In this document: positions 35,766 through 45,483 of the stretch, in pieces | Position numbering within the stretch: position 1 is the first letter of the stretch | Layout of the letters: every line of letters starts with the position of its first letter | Source: Legionella_C sp963803545 | GTDB lineage: Bacteria > Pseudomonadota > Gammaproteobacteria > Legionellales > Legionellaceae | Reading direction: 5' to 3' | Assembly: GCA_963803545.1 (NCBI GenBank) | Contig: CAWDMX010000004.1 | Span: 558,001-622,000 of the forward strand | Length of the DNA stretch: 64,000 nucleotides | Translations under genes and position numbers: made by a program | The notes under the pieces: model-generated | What the model was told of the DNA's origin: nothing | The model's input: the letters and a program-made list of their open reading frames with translations, nothing else | Database searches by the model: none

Positions 35766-38039
35766 ATGACGCAATCCAAATCCCTACTGTTTCCTTTATT
35801 TGCCCAATCCGATGCACCAACCCAGTTGGTATTAGCCGCCACAATTATTCAGTTTTTACAAAGCAACCCTTCGGGTTCTGAAATTTCTCTACCCCTTATT
35901 TACAACGCTACAACCACCTTATTTGGTGCTGTAAATGAATACCGTAAGCGTCACGGACTGTATTTGACCACCGTTTTGCACGACTTCCTTAAGGGCAGTA
36001 ACGCCTTTCATTTTGACCTGATCACTGAGTCACAAAAAGTGGACACACTTGTCGATAATTGCAAATCTTTTGAAAGCGCGGATAGCCTTATCTTTGCGCA
36101 TGCAAACGAAGATTTAATAGATGAAATAAGTAAATATTTACCTACCGAACTGCAGCAAAATGTTGCTATTTACGAACAAGACCCATCGTTTATAAAAACC
36201 GCTATTTGCAAAGAGCAATTCATTCACGACCTATGGAAAATTCCTCTTTCAAAGGATAACGCTTGTATTGTTCAGGTGGATAATCAGGTTGTTGCTTTAT
36301 TTTATGGTCATGGTAGGTATTACAGCTACAATTGTGAATCGAGCCTTTTGCATTCAAGCGAGCAGCGCTTGGAGCTGCTTGAAACCCTTAGTGATACGCT
36401 TGTTACCGACTCTTTTATTATTGAATTGGAAAACAATCAAGAAGCATCAAAAATAGTTGCTTACGCATTCGACCCCCAGTTGGTGGAGCTTCTGAATGAA
36501 GACAAATACATACAAGAACTTAAAGCCGAATGGGTAAATCGTTTTTCCGCACGCAGCGTTGTACATTTTAATTCAGAAAGCTTAGCGGGGTTTTTAAATG
36601 TAACACGCAAATATCAACTTATGTTTTTAAGCGAACCTTTGTATAATAATCATACAATGATTATGCTGGCGGCAGCGGGTAACACCAAACTTTTAAATTA
36701 TTTATTAAATCTTGTATTCGTAACCGTAGATGAGACCGCGTTGTCCATTCTTTCCCTTCAAGATACGAACGGAAATACTTTTTTACATTTAATTCCCCAC
36801 AGCGAATTTTCAAGTCTTCAAATAAACGTACCGCGTAATATTGTTATTGGTTTACTGAATATACCCAATCGCGAACAAAAAAATGTTTTTGAACAGGTTT
36901 TAAGCGACTCGCTTACAGGTACAAAGCGGTTGATAGAATGGGTTAACTCCTTAGAATATGCGGATGGCCAAAAAGCGCCTGTTGTCTTAACGGATACGGC
37001 AGGTTTTATAGAAAAATATCAGCGCAACAATAGGGGGGATAACGAACTTTTGGATGGACTGGAAATACTCCGTTATTTTTCATTAGAGAATCAAAAAATT
37101 ATTTTAACAAACTTATTGATTAAACTTGTTTCGTCTCATCAACGTGAAAAGTATGCTTTAATTATCAACAAAATTAAAACGTATGACGAAGGGCAGCAAT
37201 TTGATATTTTGAATCATACCCCAACCGTGTGCTCCCCCTTTATGTATGCGGCGGTTAAAGATAATGGTGCTTTACGTTATCTCGTAAACCTAATGACTAA
37301 TTGGTGCCACGACGCGCAATATAAAACGATTGTCCAACACGACAAAGCGGGTAAAAAACTACTAGAACAATCATACCAACACAATCCTATTGGTTTTTTT
37401 CAAATTTTACTACTCGTTTCTCACTGGAATGATGAGAGTATTAAGGCCCGGTTTAAGGCCTCTTTCTTTCCCTCAATAGATTCTTTTATTGGGACGCTAG
37501 TAACAATAGATCCTTCTTCAATTGAGAAAACTGCGCTAGAGCAGTCTTTTAGAATTCTAGTGCTTGTGTCTGAAAAAACCGCACGGACATCGTTGAACCT
37601 GTCTTTCTTTCAACAAAGTTCTAAAGAATCAGCACAATTTTTAAAACTGATTGAATGCTATCAACAAGAGCGGATTTTAGATTTAAATGCCGATATTTAC
37701 CGAGAATTTCCCTTGAAAGAATTTTATGAGTGGTCGGTTAAAGAATATTATCGTGGGATTAATATTATAATAACGACGGTTCACGACCAGCCGATGGAGT
37801 GCGCTCCTGAGCATTCAGACTACCTTATTCCTGAACAACAGACGCGCGCGCGATATTACGTGCGAGGTAAGGTGTTTTCCGTTAAATACGCTTCCTCCCC
37901 AACAATACGAAGCTCCGTCTGTAGACCGGCCGTCGGATTCGCCGTATTTTTAAACACCATCAACGCTCAAATAAGAGGTACGCACCGATGGTGCGTTTTC
38001 CCTGGAACACAATACATTCTTTTGGTGATTTACGATTGA
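35766..38039 (+). CDS. Ankyrin-type large protein, candidate effector
   Basis: About 757 residues. No signal peptide or membrane segment. Ankyrin-like units are visible: NNHTMIMLAAAGNTKLLNYL, DTNGNTFLHLIPHSEF and SPFMYAAVKDNGALRYLVNL, separated by helical stretches of unknown type. The rest is unrecognised. ATG 35766 is used (a TTG lies 12 bp upstream); GAG is the only weak Shine-Dalgarno trace. The last 65 codons are unusually GC-rich for the region and contain a terminator-like hairpin, so the original stop may have been earlier. It converges on the 1958-residue gene with 46 bp between stops and shares its ankyrin/helical style. Confidence 0.65.
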   Translation: MTQSKSLLFPLFAQSDAPTQLVLAATIIQFLQSNPSGSEISLPLIYNATTTLFGAVNEYRKRHGLYLTTVLHDFLKGSNAFHFDLITESQKVDTLVDNCKSFESADSLIFAHANEDLIDEISKYLPTELQQNVAIYEQDPSFIKTAICKEQFIHDLWKIPLSKDNACIVQVDNQVVALFYGHGRYYSYNCESSLLHSSEQRLELLETLSDTLVTDSFIIELENNQEASKIVAYAFDPQLVELLNEDKYIQELKAEWVNRFSARSVVHFNSESLAGFLNVTRKYQLMFLSEPLYNNHTMIMLAAAGNTKLLNYLLNLVFVTVDETALSILSLQDTNGNTFLHLIPHSEFSSLQINVPRNIVIGLLNIPNREQKNVFEQVLSDSLTGTKRLIEWVNSLEYADGQKAPVVLTDTAGFIEKYQRNNRGDNELLDGLEILRYFSLENQKIILTNLLIKLVSSHQREKYALIINKIKTYDEGQQFDILNHTPTVCSPFMYAAVKDNGALRYLVNLMTNWCHDAQYKTIVQHDKAGKKLLEQSYQHNPIGFFQILLLVSHWNDESIKARFKASFFPSIDSFIGTLVTIDPSSIEKTALEQSFRILVLVSEKTARTSLNLSFFQQSSKESAQFLKLIECYQQERILDLNADIYREFPLKEFYEWSVKEYYRGINIIITTVHDQPMECAPEHSDYLIPEQQTRARYYVRGKVFSVKYASSPTIRSSVCRPAVGFAVFLNTINAQIRGTHRWCVFPGTQYILLVIYD
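37980..37999 (+). terminator. Terminator-like hairpin inside the 3' end of the ankyrin-type gene
   Basis: ACGCACC-GAT-GGTGCGT is a perfect 7-bp stem with a three-base loop followed by TTT. It lies about 40 bp upstream of the annotated stop, which is odd for an intact gene and suggests that the frame has been extended by mutation. The short U-run makes the call uncertain. Confidence 0.4.
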
Positions 38040-38085
38040 TACCGCTCAGTGCGTCGGCCTACAGCGGCAGCGTCCAAGGATGGTA

Positions 38086-41000
38086 CTACGCGCACGTTAC
38101 GAGTTTCGCTGTTTGTAATCCTTCATTGCCAACAAAACAGGAGCGACCAAAAAAACTAACTGCGGCAGGCGTTTTTAACATATTTTTTAATCGCTGATGG
38201 TTTTCATTTAAACTAGACTTCCACTCAACTTGTTTGATGGGGGTTAATCCGTTTCGAATAAAAGGAATCCTTTTCGGATCTTCAATTCCATTTTCCTCAC
38301 AAAATCTAACAATGTTGGTTCGGGTTTTCGAGTATTTTGAATCATAAGCCCAAAATCGTTGCCACAATTTTACAACATAAAAGTACCATTTTTCTTTAAA
38401 AGCCTCTAAGTTTTGCTCGGTATACGCTTCCAACGCAATTTTATTAATGAGCTGTGGATTTGCTGTATGGGGGACCAGTAATCCACAGCACTTTCGTACC
38501 ATGTTATACATCTTATGTTGACCCAAATAGTGAATAAGTTCTAAACGGCTGTCGTAATTATCCATATGGGTGATTGTTAAATATCGTGAAAGATTAGCAA
38601 AGACATGCTTGTCTAATAAACGGGGGTTGCTGTCGTAAAAATGAAGCACATTATTGAACAGCAGATGACTGACATCACTGTGCGGGTGTTTCACTAAAAA
38701 TTGGCTTAGTTCTCGACGTGGCTCGCGGTGTTCATCGGCTTTAAGCAAAACCAGGTAGCTGTTGATGAGTTCTTGTAAGTGTATAGGATTGCCGGAGTAA
38801 TTTTGAATAAACGCCAGAAATACCGAAAATTTTTTATCTTTTTGATAAACGCTTTTTTTAATTTTAGTCCAATCAACATACCCATCATTTTGCGACAGCA
38901 GCTCGAGGACTTTTTTATCCTTATCATCGAATATTTTAAGCGGTTTGTTTTTATCTAACAAAGCGGCCGGAAGCCATGCAAATAAGAATGCCTTATTAAT
39001 TCGCAAGGTTTCATAAAGCCCATAGAAAAGATCAATATTTCCTGCATTAGCGTTACGAAAAATCAGCTTGGTAAGAATTTTTTTGCCTAAATTAAGTGAT
39101 AAATCATAATTTATTTTTTGTAAAAAATGTCTTTTAATAAATAAAGTTAGGTCCGCAAGTTCGCCAGTTTTCCAAACAAAGCGTGAGCGGAATCGTATTT
39201 CTTGATTAACAAAAAAATTATTAAAAGCAAAATGCAAGAGCACTAAAAGCACTCGATACTGGTAGTTATTTGTAAGCGGCTTGCTATTAATCTGTCGGAT
39301 ACATGCAATGATATTCGCTTTGTAAAAAAAACGACTTAGGTTTTTTGCCTTATCAGGGTCAATTTCGCATACATCGTTCACCTCATGGGCTAACAAATAA
39401 TTATTCCAGATTATCTGGCAGCATGCGTTGGATAATAAGAATTCATTAAGAATGGTATTAAAGTGGTCTTCCGCGACTTCTTTTGTTTTAAATACCTTAT
39501 CCCTTATTAGAAATAAAGCATCGGTCAACCGATCGTTAGGCGATGAAAATTGTGAAAAAAACACCATTATTTTTACTTTTAACTCTTCGGTAACTTTCAA
39601 CAATAGTAATTCCGCTAAAAAAACAGCCCGATTGTGGTGTTTGAAAATTCTCTTTAAATAAGCGTTGTCGTGCGGCGAAAATAAAAATTGTTGCGTCTCA
39701 TGGTTTTGTACGGCATTAATAAAAAAGGTTAGCGCAATCTTATTATTGGTGAGGGCAGCTAGAATTTCGTAAACAGACTTCGAATCGTGATGGTTAATGA
39801 TAAAGGCACCGTTTTGTTCGTTGAGACGGTCACTGTGACGGATAAAATAACCAGTTATCAAAGTTTTAACCCAGCGTAATTTTTGCGCATCGCACGCGTT
39901 GTACAAAACGCCCAAACTGTTTTCCTGCACTACATTAGCCACTAATAAAAACAGCTCTTGATGCGCAGCCTCAAGCTCGTGCTGCGGTATTTTAGCCAAA
40001 AGCAGCGCTGCCGTTTCATTTTGAAAAATTGAGTTTGGCTTAAAAATATTGGATGCGTCGGTAGAGCCTATAACCGCGCGTTGCTTGTTGTAAAACACGT
40101 GATTCCATTCCTGCTGGAAATCGTTAGAATGAACACCATCGATCCAGACTACGCAGTTATTTTCAGTAATAAAAGCTATCTGTTTTCCCGTTTCATCGTA
40201 CAGTTTTTTAGGTTTTATGGCGTGAAGCTCTTGTTGGATAAAATTAAACTGAGGAAGATACCGGTTCATCCACTGATAAAGCTTGTTATTAGCAAGTACT
40301 AAATCGCCGGTGTTTTGGAAAAGTGGTGAAGCGCGAAGCTTTTGGCAACTACTAGAAAAAAAATTACCATCACTAACCGGTAAATGTTCAAAAAAATGCC
40401 TGTGCAACACGTGCAATGCTTGCGTTGCAATTTTTCTATTACTGTCGTTATTGTCCAATATCAATTGTGAGCAATTATCTTGTAGGGCGATAAATATTGC
40501 TCTCATACAGTCGCCTACTTTAAATTGATGCAAGCGGTGCTTGTTTGGGCGAAGCAGTTTTTGGCTATAATGCTCCAGCTCATCTTGCTTCAAAGTCAAA
40601 GAAATCAACCGATAACGCTCGGAAAGAGCGTTAATTATTTCTGATGAAACCTCACTAATAAACAAAGGGGAAATCAGTAGTCGTTGAATCCAAACACCGT
40701 CGTAGGTGCACTCCATTAAATTAGCCTCGTCCTTGCTTGCTAATATTTGTATCGCCAACTCGGTTAACTGAGTGGACTGCAACAGCGTAAAATCCTGTTT
40801 CCCGAGCATTTTTCGGATTAAAACAACAATAGCGGCGCTGCTTTCACGACGGTTTTGGCATATAAATGTTAGCAACTGCTTGCTGGTAAGGTGGTTTTCA
40901 AAATTATCGCAACCTAATCCGAATAAACACAGTTGAACTATTTTTTGTATAACATCCAAAGGCACGTATTCGATAATTTGAAAACTTATATCCTCTGATT

Positions 41001-43962
41001 GGTTTTGGAACAGTATATTAAGTATTTTTAAATATTTAAACGGTAAAGCCCTATCATCGCACTCGAGTATTGGGTAAAACACCGCTAAAAACTCAATCAG
41101 GGCCTCTTCATTAAAGAAACGGTGGTTGTTGACGATAAAATTTTCTATGCGCTCAAAAGATTCGAGCGATGGCCTTTGTCCATAGCCCGCAATTAATATT
41201 AGTTTAATGGAAAAAATACGCTGAAAGTGTAATAAAATTGAATCAATACTGGTGGTAAAATTGTTTAGAAATTCGTCTTTTTCCACGCTGTTGGCACTAT
41301 AAACCGCATCCTTTTCTAGGAGTGGGGTCAGAAAGTTATGAAAAGTAAAATTGTTGATACTCGTACAAAAGGATAAAAATTGCATCAATATTTGAGCGTT
41401 GTATTTTTGAAAGCACGCACCAATGGAGATTAGGTCGCACCGTTGGGTAACAATAAGCAATTGCAAATTAGAAAGTAGGGGGTATAAATTTTCAATCCAT
41501 AGAACATGAAGATTCAAAGACTCAATATCATCAATGCTCGGTTCGGTATCACGGTTTTTCATATACAATCGAATGCTTTGGTACACTGTTTTATTATTGT
41601 TTGCTGAAATAGCCTGTAGCCACCAAGAATAGGCTATTGCTAATGGAGCGTGTTTGTTGTCCGCCAACCCGCTCATAACCGCAACGGACACCTCGTCGAT
41701 GGCTATACGAAGCGTACTATTGGGCGTGTGAACCGAACGAATATTCTCAAGTAAATGACTACTCGAATTGTTTAACTCATCAACGTCATAAATTGAGAAT
41801 ATTTCTGCCCACGATTGGTAGTTGTCTCGGGTGATTAATTGCTCCGTGAAAGTATGCAGTAGACTGCGTAAATAACTTTGAGGCAGTACATTTTGCTGAC
41901 GATTGAAATGAAGACAAATGCTTTCGATGCGCTGTTTAAAGAACGAATTTGGGGCGCATTTATTGTAATAGTTTTCTAAAAAACTCTTAATTACCGGATG
42001 TTGCGCCAGGTTAAGCATCAAATACAACGCTTCGTTGCGCAAACAAATCTCCGAATCATTAAATAAGTCTAATTCTTGTTCAAGTCTTAAAAACACGTCG
42101 TCCACCGTAGTAAAACCGGTCTCTAAACCAATTTTTTCTAAATATAAAATAAGTAAGGCACCATTTTTACGCTTATTGGTTATTGCTTTGAAATTTTCTT
42201 TCTTCAAATATTGGGATAAAAATAGAATTGTTTCTTCAGGTATAAAACAGAGATCGTTGGTTAAAAAATGGAGCGTTGCTAATTCTCTAAATAAATTAGC
42301 GTCGTTAAAGTTGAATAAAAAGTCGATGTAAAAAAAATGATTTTGGCGAGAAAGGGAAGATATAAATCCTGTTTGTTGATATCCGTAAAGCATTAAATCG
42401 CGAAGCGTTTTTTTGGTGTGCTCATTACGGGAAAGAGGGCTTAGAATGATGCTGAAATTATCAGGCGTTAAACTGAAAATAAATAGTAAAACAGCTAGTT
42501 TGTGCGTTTCGCTACTCTTTTCTATCGGGAAGTTATTAAGATTTTCAATAATTTTAATCAGCCAGTTGCGCGCGCATTCTTGAAGAACGGGTGTTGAAAA
42601 TCTATTGATAAATAGAGCAATATCCACAAAGTAGAGTAAGGACGCAGCGCGTTTATTATTCAAGTGGCCAGTAATATTGTTTAACCATCTTTTTTCGGAA
42701 TAGGTTTTTGAAAGTATTTTTTGGGCAACCCCAAACGTTCTGTCAACAGGGGGTAGGGAGCTTAACATCTGCTCTATCATAATTTCAGCGTTGTTTGATG
42801 CGGAAATAAACTCATTCATTGCGTGCCAGGCTTCGACATTGTTATGGGTGATTACGTAGTCAATCGGTGTTTTTTGGTGCTGATCTTTAGCAAAAATACA
42901 CGCGTTGTGATCCAACAAAAGGCGGACTAAATCCTCCTTATTGGATTGCGCCGCGTAGTGTAATAAGGTTTTGTTAAACTCCCATTTTATGTCCACAATC
43001 GCGGGATGTTGACAAACATAGGTTTGCAATGTTTTATAGTTGTAATTGCTGTCTGTAATTATCAGGTGGTAAATATAGAAGGCATCTAAAATAGTTTGAA
43101 AAACAGGATTGTTTTGTGCGTATTCACGAATAGCGGTGAGATCTAAAGCGTTTGTTTCATCAATGCTTACACTCAATATTTTTATAAAGGCGCGATAATT
43201 ATTACCGTCTATTAGCTGTTTAATAAGCAAGAATATAGAAAACTTTTTATGAACCCCCTCTAATGCAAATAACTTTTTACCAAGCTTATCTATCACGACC
43301 AGCACAATACTAGGATCGTCGGTTCTTTGAAAAACGAGCTCAATTGGACTCAAAATCTGATTGTCAAAATTTTTCTTCAGTAATACAGCTAAACAATCCT
43401 TCTCTTCTAATTTTAATAAAAGATCTAAGAAGTGGGTAATTATTGTCTTATTTTTATAAGTAAATACAGTTGAGGTGATCGTAGGGTTAAACGCGCTTGC
43501 TTTGCTGGGTAGAAACAAAGCAAAAAAACTCGTTGCGGGCTCTATAAATAAAGATAGAATACATTCTTGGTCAAACGTTTGTAGATGTTGAAGTGCGCGT
43601 ACCAATACACAGGAGGGTGCGTTTTCCACAAGAGTAACGTCCACGTATTCATTGAAGTTATCCGTATAACCCATTTGCGAAGCCGTTATATAGCTCAAAA
43701 AACTAGGCGAATCTAGGGCGCAAAGCGCGTCCATCACCTCTACACAAACAGAGATAGGCGCAAACGCAAATACGCGATTCAGCAACAATTTGTACGTCGG
43801 TTGACCCTGAACCCGTAAGGAGCCACGACCCGTTTTTGGATACGAGCGACGCTCTCCAGGAGCACTATAGATTCTAGTAAAATGCGTGGTTTCATCGGAT
43901 GCAGATAAGACGGGTGAACGGTGCTTGGAAATGATAGATTCTAATAAAAATTTGTTTTTCAT
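38086..43962 (-). CDS. Giant ankyrin-repeat protein, candidate effector
   Basis: 1958 residues, cytosolic-type sequence without signal peptide. A clear ankyrin pair lies at about 330-375: NKTLLHYAAQSNKEDLVRLL and LLDHNACIFAKDQHQKTPID. The rest is a long solenoid-like series of helices with little recognisable identity. The N terminus is basic and Ser/Arg-rich (SAPGERRSYPKTGRGSLR), the C terminus basic with FFGRSCFVGNEGLQTAKLV. AAGGAAGGA stands before the ATG at 43962. Ankyrin proteins of this size are common among type IV secreted effectors of Legionellales, where they bind host proteins, but the partner cannot be guessed here. Confidence 0.7.
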   Translation of the reverse strand: MKNKFLLESIISKHRSPVLSASDETTHFTRIYSAPGERRSYPKTGRGSLRVQGQPTYKLLLNRVFAFAPISVCVEVMDALCALDSPSFLSYITASQMGYTDNFNEYVDVTLVENAPSCVLVRALQHLQTFDQECILSLFIEPATSFFALFLPSKASAFNPTITSTVFTYKNKTIITHFLDLLLKLEEKDCLAVLLKKNFDNQILSPIELVFQRTDDPSIVLVVIDKLGKKLFALEGVHKKFSIFLLIKQLIDGNNYRAFIKILSVSIDETNALDLTAIREYAQNNPVFQTILDAFYIYHLIITDSNYNYKTLQTYVCQHPAIVDIKWEFNKTLLHYAAQSNKEDLVRLLLDHNACIFAKDQHQKTPIDYVITHNNVEAWHAMNEFISASNNAEIMIEQMLSSLPPVDRTFGVAQKILSKTYSEKRWLNNITGHLNNKRAASLLYFVDIALFINRFSTPVLQECARNWLIKIIENLNNFPIEKSSETHKLAVLLFIFSLTPDNFSIILSPLSRNEHTKKTLRDLMLYGYQQTGFISSLSRQNHFFYIDFLFNFNDANLFRELATLHFLTNDLCFIPEETILFLSQYLKKENFKAITNKRKNGALLILYLEKIGLETGFTTVDDVFLRLEQELDLFNDSEICLRNEALYLMLNLAQHPVIKSFLENYYNKCAPNSFFKQRIESICLHFNRQQNVLPQSYLRSLLHTFTEQLITRDNYQSWAEIFSIYDVDELNNSSSHLLENIRSVHTPNSTLRIAIDEVSVAVMSGLADNKHAPLAIAYSWWLQAISANNNKTVYQSIRLYMKNRDTEPSIDDIESLNLHVLWIENLYPLLSNLQLLIVTQRCDLISIGACFQKYNAQILMQFLSFCTSINNFTFHNFLTPLLEKDAVYSANSVEKDEFLNNFTTSIDSILLHFQRIFSIKLILIAGYGQRPSLESFERIENFIVNNHRFFNEEALIEFLAVFYPILECDDRALPFKYLKILNILFQNQSEDISFQIIEYVPLDVIQKIVQLCLFGLGCDNFENHLTSKQLLTFICQNRRESSAAIVVLIRKMLGKQDFTLLQSTQLTELAIQILASKDEANLMECTYDGVWIQRLLISPLFISEVSSEIINALSERYRLISLTLKQDELEHYSQKLLRPNKHRLHQFKVGDCMRAIFIALQDNCSQLILDNNDSNRKIATQALHVLHRHFFEHLPVSDGNFFSSSCQKLRASPLFQNTGDLVLANNKLYQWMNRYLPQFNFIQQELHAIKPKKLYDETGKQIAFITENNCVVWIDGVHSNDFQQEWNHVFYNKQRAVIGSTDASNIFKPNSIFQNETAALLLAKIPQHELEAAHQELFLLVANVVQENSLGVLYNACDAQKLRWVKTLITGYFIRHSDRLNEQNGAFIINHHDSKSVYEILAALTNNKIALTFFINAVQNHETQQFLFSPHDNAYLKRIFKHHNRAVFLAELLLLKVTEELKVKIMVFFSQFSSPNDRLTDALFLIRDKVFKTKEVAEDHFNTILNEFLLSNACCQIIWNNYLLAHEVNDVCEIDPDKAKNLSRFFYKANIIACIRQINSKPLTNNYQYRVLLVLLHFAFNNFFVNQEIRFRSRFVWKTGELADLTLFIKRHFLQKINYDLSLNLGKKILTKLIFRNANAGNIDLFYGLYETLRINKAFLFAWLPAALLDKNKPLKIFDDKDKKVLELLSQNDGYVDWTKIKKSVYQKDKKFSVFLAFIQNYSGNPIHLQELINSYLVLLKADEHREPRRELSQFLVKHPHSDVSHLLFNNVLHFYDSNPRLLDKHVFANLSRYLTITHMDNYDSRLELIHYLGQHKMYNMVRKCCGLLVPHTANPQLINKIALEAYTEQNLEAFKEKWYFYVVKLWQRFWAYDSKYSKTRTNIVRFCEENGIEDPKRIPFIRNGLTPIKQVEWKSSLNENHQRLKNMLKTPAAVSFFGRSCFVGNEGLQTAKLVTCA

Positions 43963-44404
43963 CCTTAATCCTTCCTTGTAAGTATTAATACTAATTGTAT
44001 TTATCTAAACAAATTTTGCGTCGATTACGCTTTTTTTTGGATTGTAAGAACATTGGATTGCCGTTTAATTTAACAATAAAAAACAATACTCGGCAACGGT
44101 AGTTTTAAAAGACGCTTTGGATTTGTCCGATACTGGATTGGAGATATGGCTTGATAGCGTCAACAAGTTAACGGGCACAACGTATAACGGACACAGCGCT
44201 GCTAAAATAGTGCCTAACCAAAGTAATGACGGCATTAACTAGTATAATTTCACTAAGTCTGGTTATCACAATAATCAGACTTAGTGAAGAAGGTACTCAT
44301 TTTTTGATGGGCTTTTTCGCATCCAAACCTTCCAATGGAAATAGTATTGCCTCTGTTTAATTTTTTCAGCTACGATGAGGATATATTTATTGCTAAGAGC
44401 ACTT
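43963..44404. other. Intergenic region with a gene remnant
   Basis: It separates the divergent giant ankyrin gene and the phosphate transporter. On the plus strand 44069-44242 is an open stretch without a start codon, reading VLKDALDLSDTGLEIWLDSV and KLTGTTYNGHSAAKIV before TAG; it looks like the tail of a lost gene. A 13-bp inverted repeat follows at 44249-44288. Confidence 0.45.
44249..44288. repeat. Perfect 13-bp inverted repeat, terminator-like
   Basis: TTCACTAAGTCTG and CAGACTTAGTGAA with a 14-base loop. It lies just after the stop of the gene remnant at 44240-44242, where a terminator would be expected, but neither strand shows a long U-run after it. Confidence 0.6.
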
Positions 44405-45388
44405 ATGGAAAATGCAAGTCTGTACATAGTCGGCGTCATTCTTATCGCGTTTGTATTTGATTTTATAAACGGCTTTCATGACGCCGCAAACTCCATAGCA
44501 ACGATTGTTACCACCGGCGTCTTATCACCACGACAAGCCGTTGTATGGGCGGCATTTTTTAATTTTATAGCGTTTCTATTTTTTAATTTATCGGTCGCTA
44601 AAACAATTGGTAATGGTTTGATTGCACCGCAAGCTTTAAACGCGAGCCTTATACTAGTTGCTTTGCTCTCTGCAATCAGTTGGAATTTGTTAACGTGGTA
44701 TTACGGATTGCCATCCAGCTCTTCGCACGCGCTTATTGGCGGATTAATAGGTGCGGCAATTGTTAAAGCTGGACTGGGGGCGCTTGTTACCTCAGGAATA
44801 CTTAAAATATATATTGGGATATTATTTGCCCCCTTCATAGGCCTACTAGCCTCGTATTTTTTAGGAACCTTTCTCAGCCGATACTTTCCTAAAAAAACGC
44901 AAAATAATACTACTTTAAAAATTTTACAACTTTTTTCTTCCGCACTTTTAAGCATCACCCATGGTGGTAACGATGCGCAAAAAACAATGGGAATAATAGC
45001 GGTTCTTTTGTTTTCAGCTTCATGGCTCGGAGATACTTTTTACATCCCTTTCTGGGTAGTTGTGTCCTGTCACGCCGTTATAAGTTTAGGCACTCTTGCT
45101 GGGGGGTGGCGAATTGTACGGGTAATGGGGACAGAAATTACCAAGCTAAACTCACTCAAAGGCTGTGCCGCTGAAGCCGGTGCTGCGGCGGTAATTTTTG
45201 CAGCCACCGAGCTTGGAACCCCTATTTCAACAACCCACACCGTAACCGGCGCAATTGTGGGCGTTGGCTTATTGAATGGTATTAATGCGGTAAATTTAAC
45301 TAAAATTTTACAAATTTATGGCGGCTGGTTTTTAACCCTGCCTGTAGTAGGTTTTATTTCAGCAACACTAATGAAAATAGTTCTTTAG
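44405..45388 (+). CDS. pit: Pit-family inorganic phosphate transporter
   Basis: A low-affinity, proton-driven transporter of metal-phosphate in the inner membrane. Both halves carry the family signature: GFHDAANSIAT near the N terminus and THGGNDAQKTMGI in the middle. About ten hydrophobic segments. ATG 44405 is preferred over 44375 because it gives the usual N terminus with membrane entry at residue 5 and AAGAG lies upstream. 327 residues is the short bacterial type. The DUF47/PhoU-like regulator often found beside such genes is absent here. Confidence 0.9.
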   Translation: MENASLYIVGVILIAFVFDFINGFHDAANSIATIVTTGVLSPRQAVVWAAFFNFIAFLFFNLSVAKTIGNGLIAPQALNASLILVALLSAISWNLLTWYYGLPSSSSHALIGGLIGAAIVKAGLGALVTSGILKIYIGILFAPFIGLLASYFLGTFLSRYFPKKTQNNTTLKILQLFSSALLSITHGGNDAQKTMGIIAVLLFSASWLGDTFYIPFWVVVSCHAVISLGTLAGGWRIVRVMGTEITKLNSLKGCAAEAGAAAVIFAATELGTPISTTHTVTGAIVGVGLLNGINAVNLTKILQIYGGWFLTLPVVGFISATLMKIVL

Positions 45389-45483
45389 CTGCAAATAGTT
45401 GCAAACATCGTAATTCTTGATTGCTTATTAGACAATAGGGCTTTATCATAGCTGCTATTTTTTCTACGAATTAAAGCACCCGC

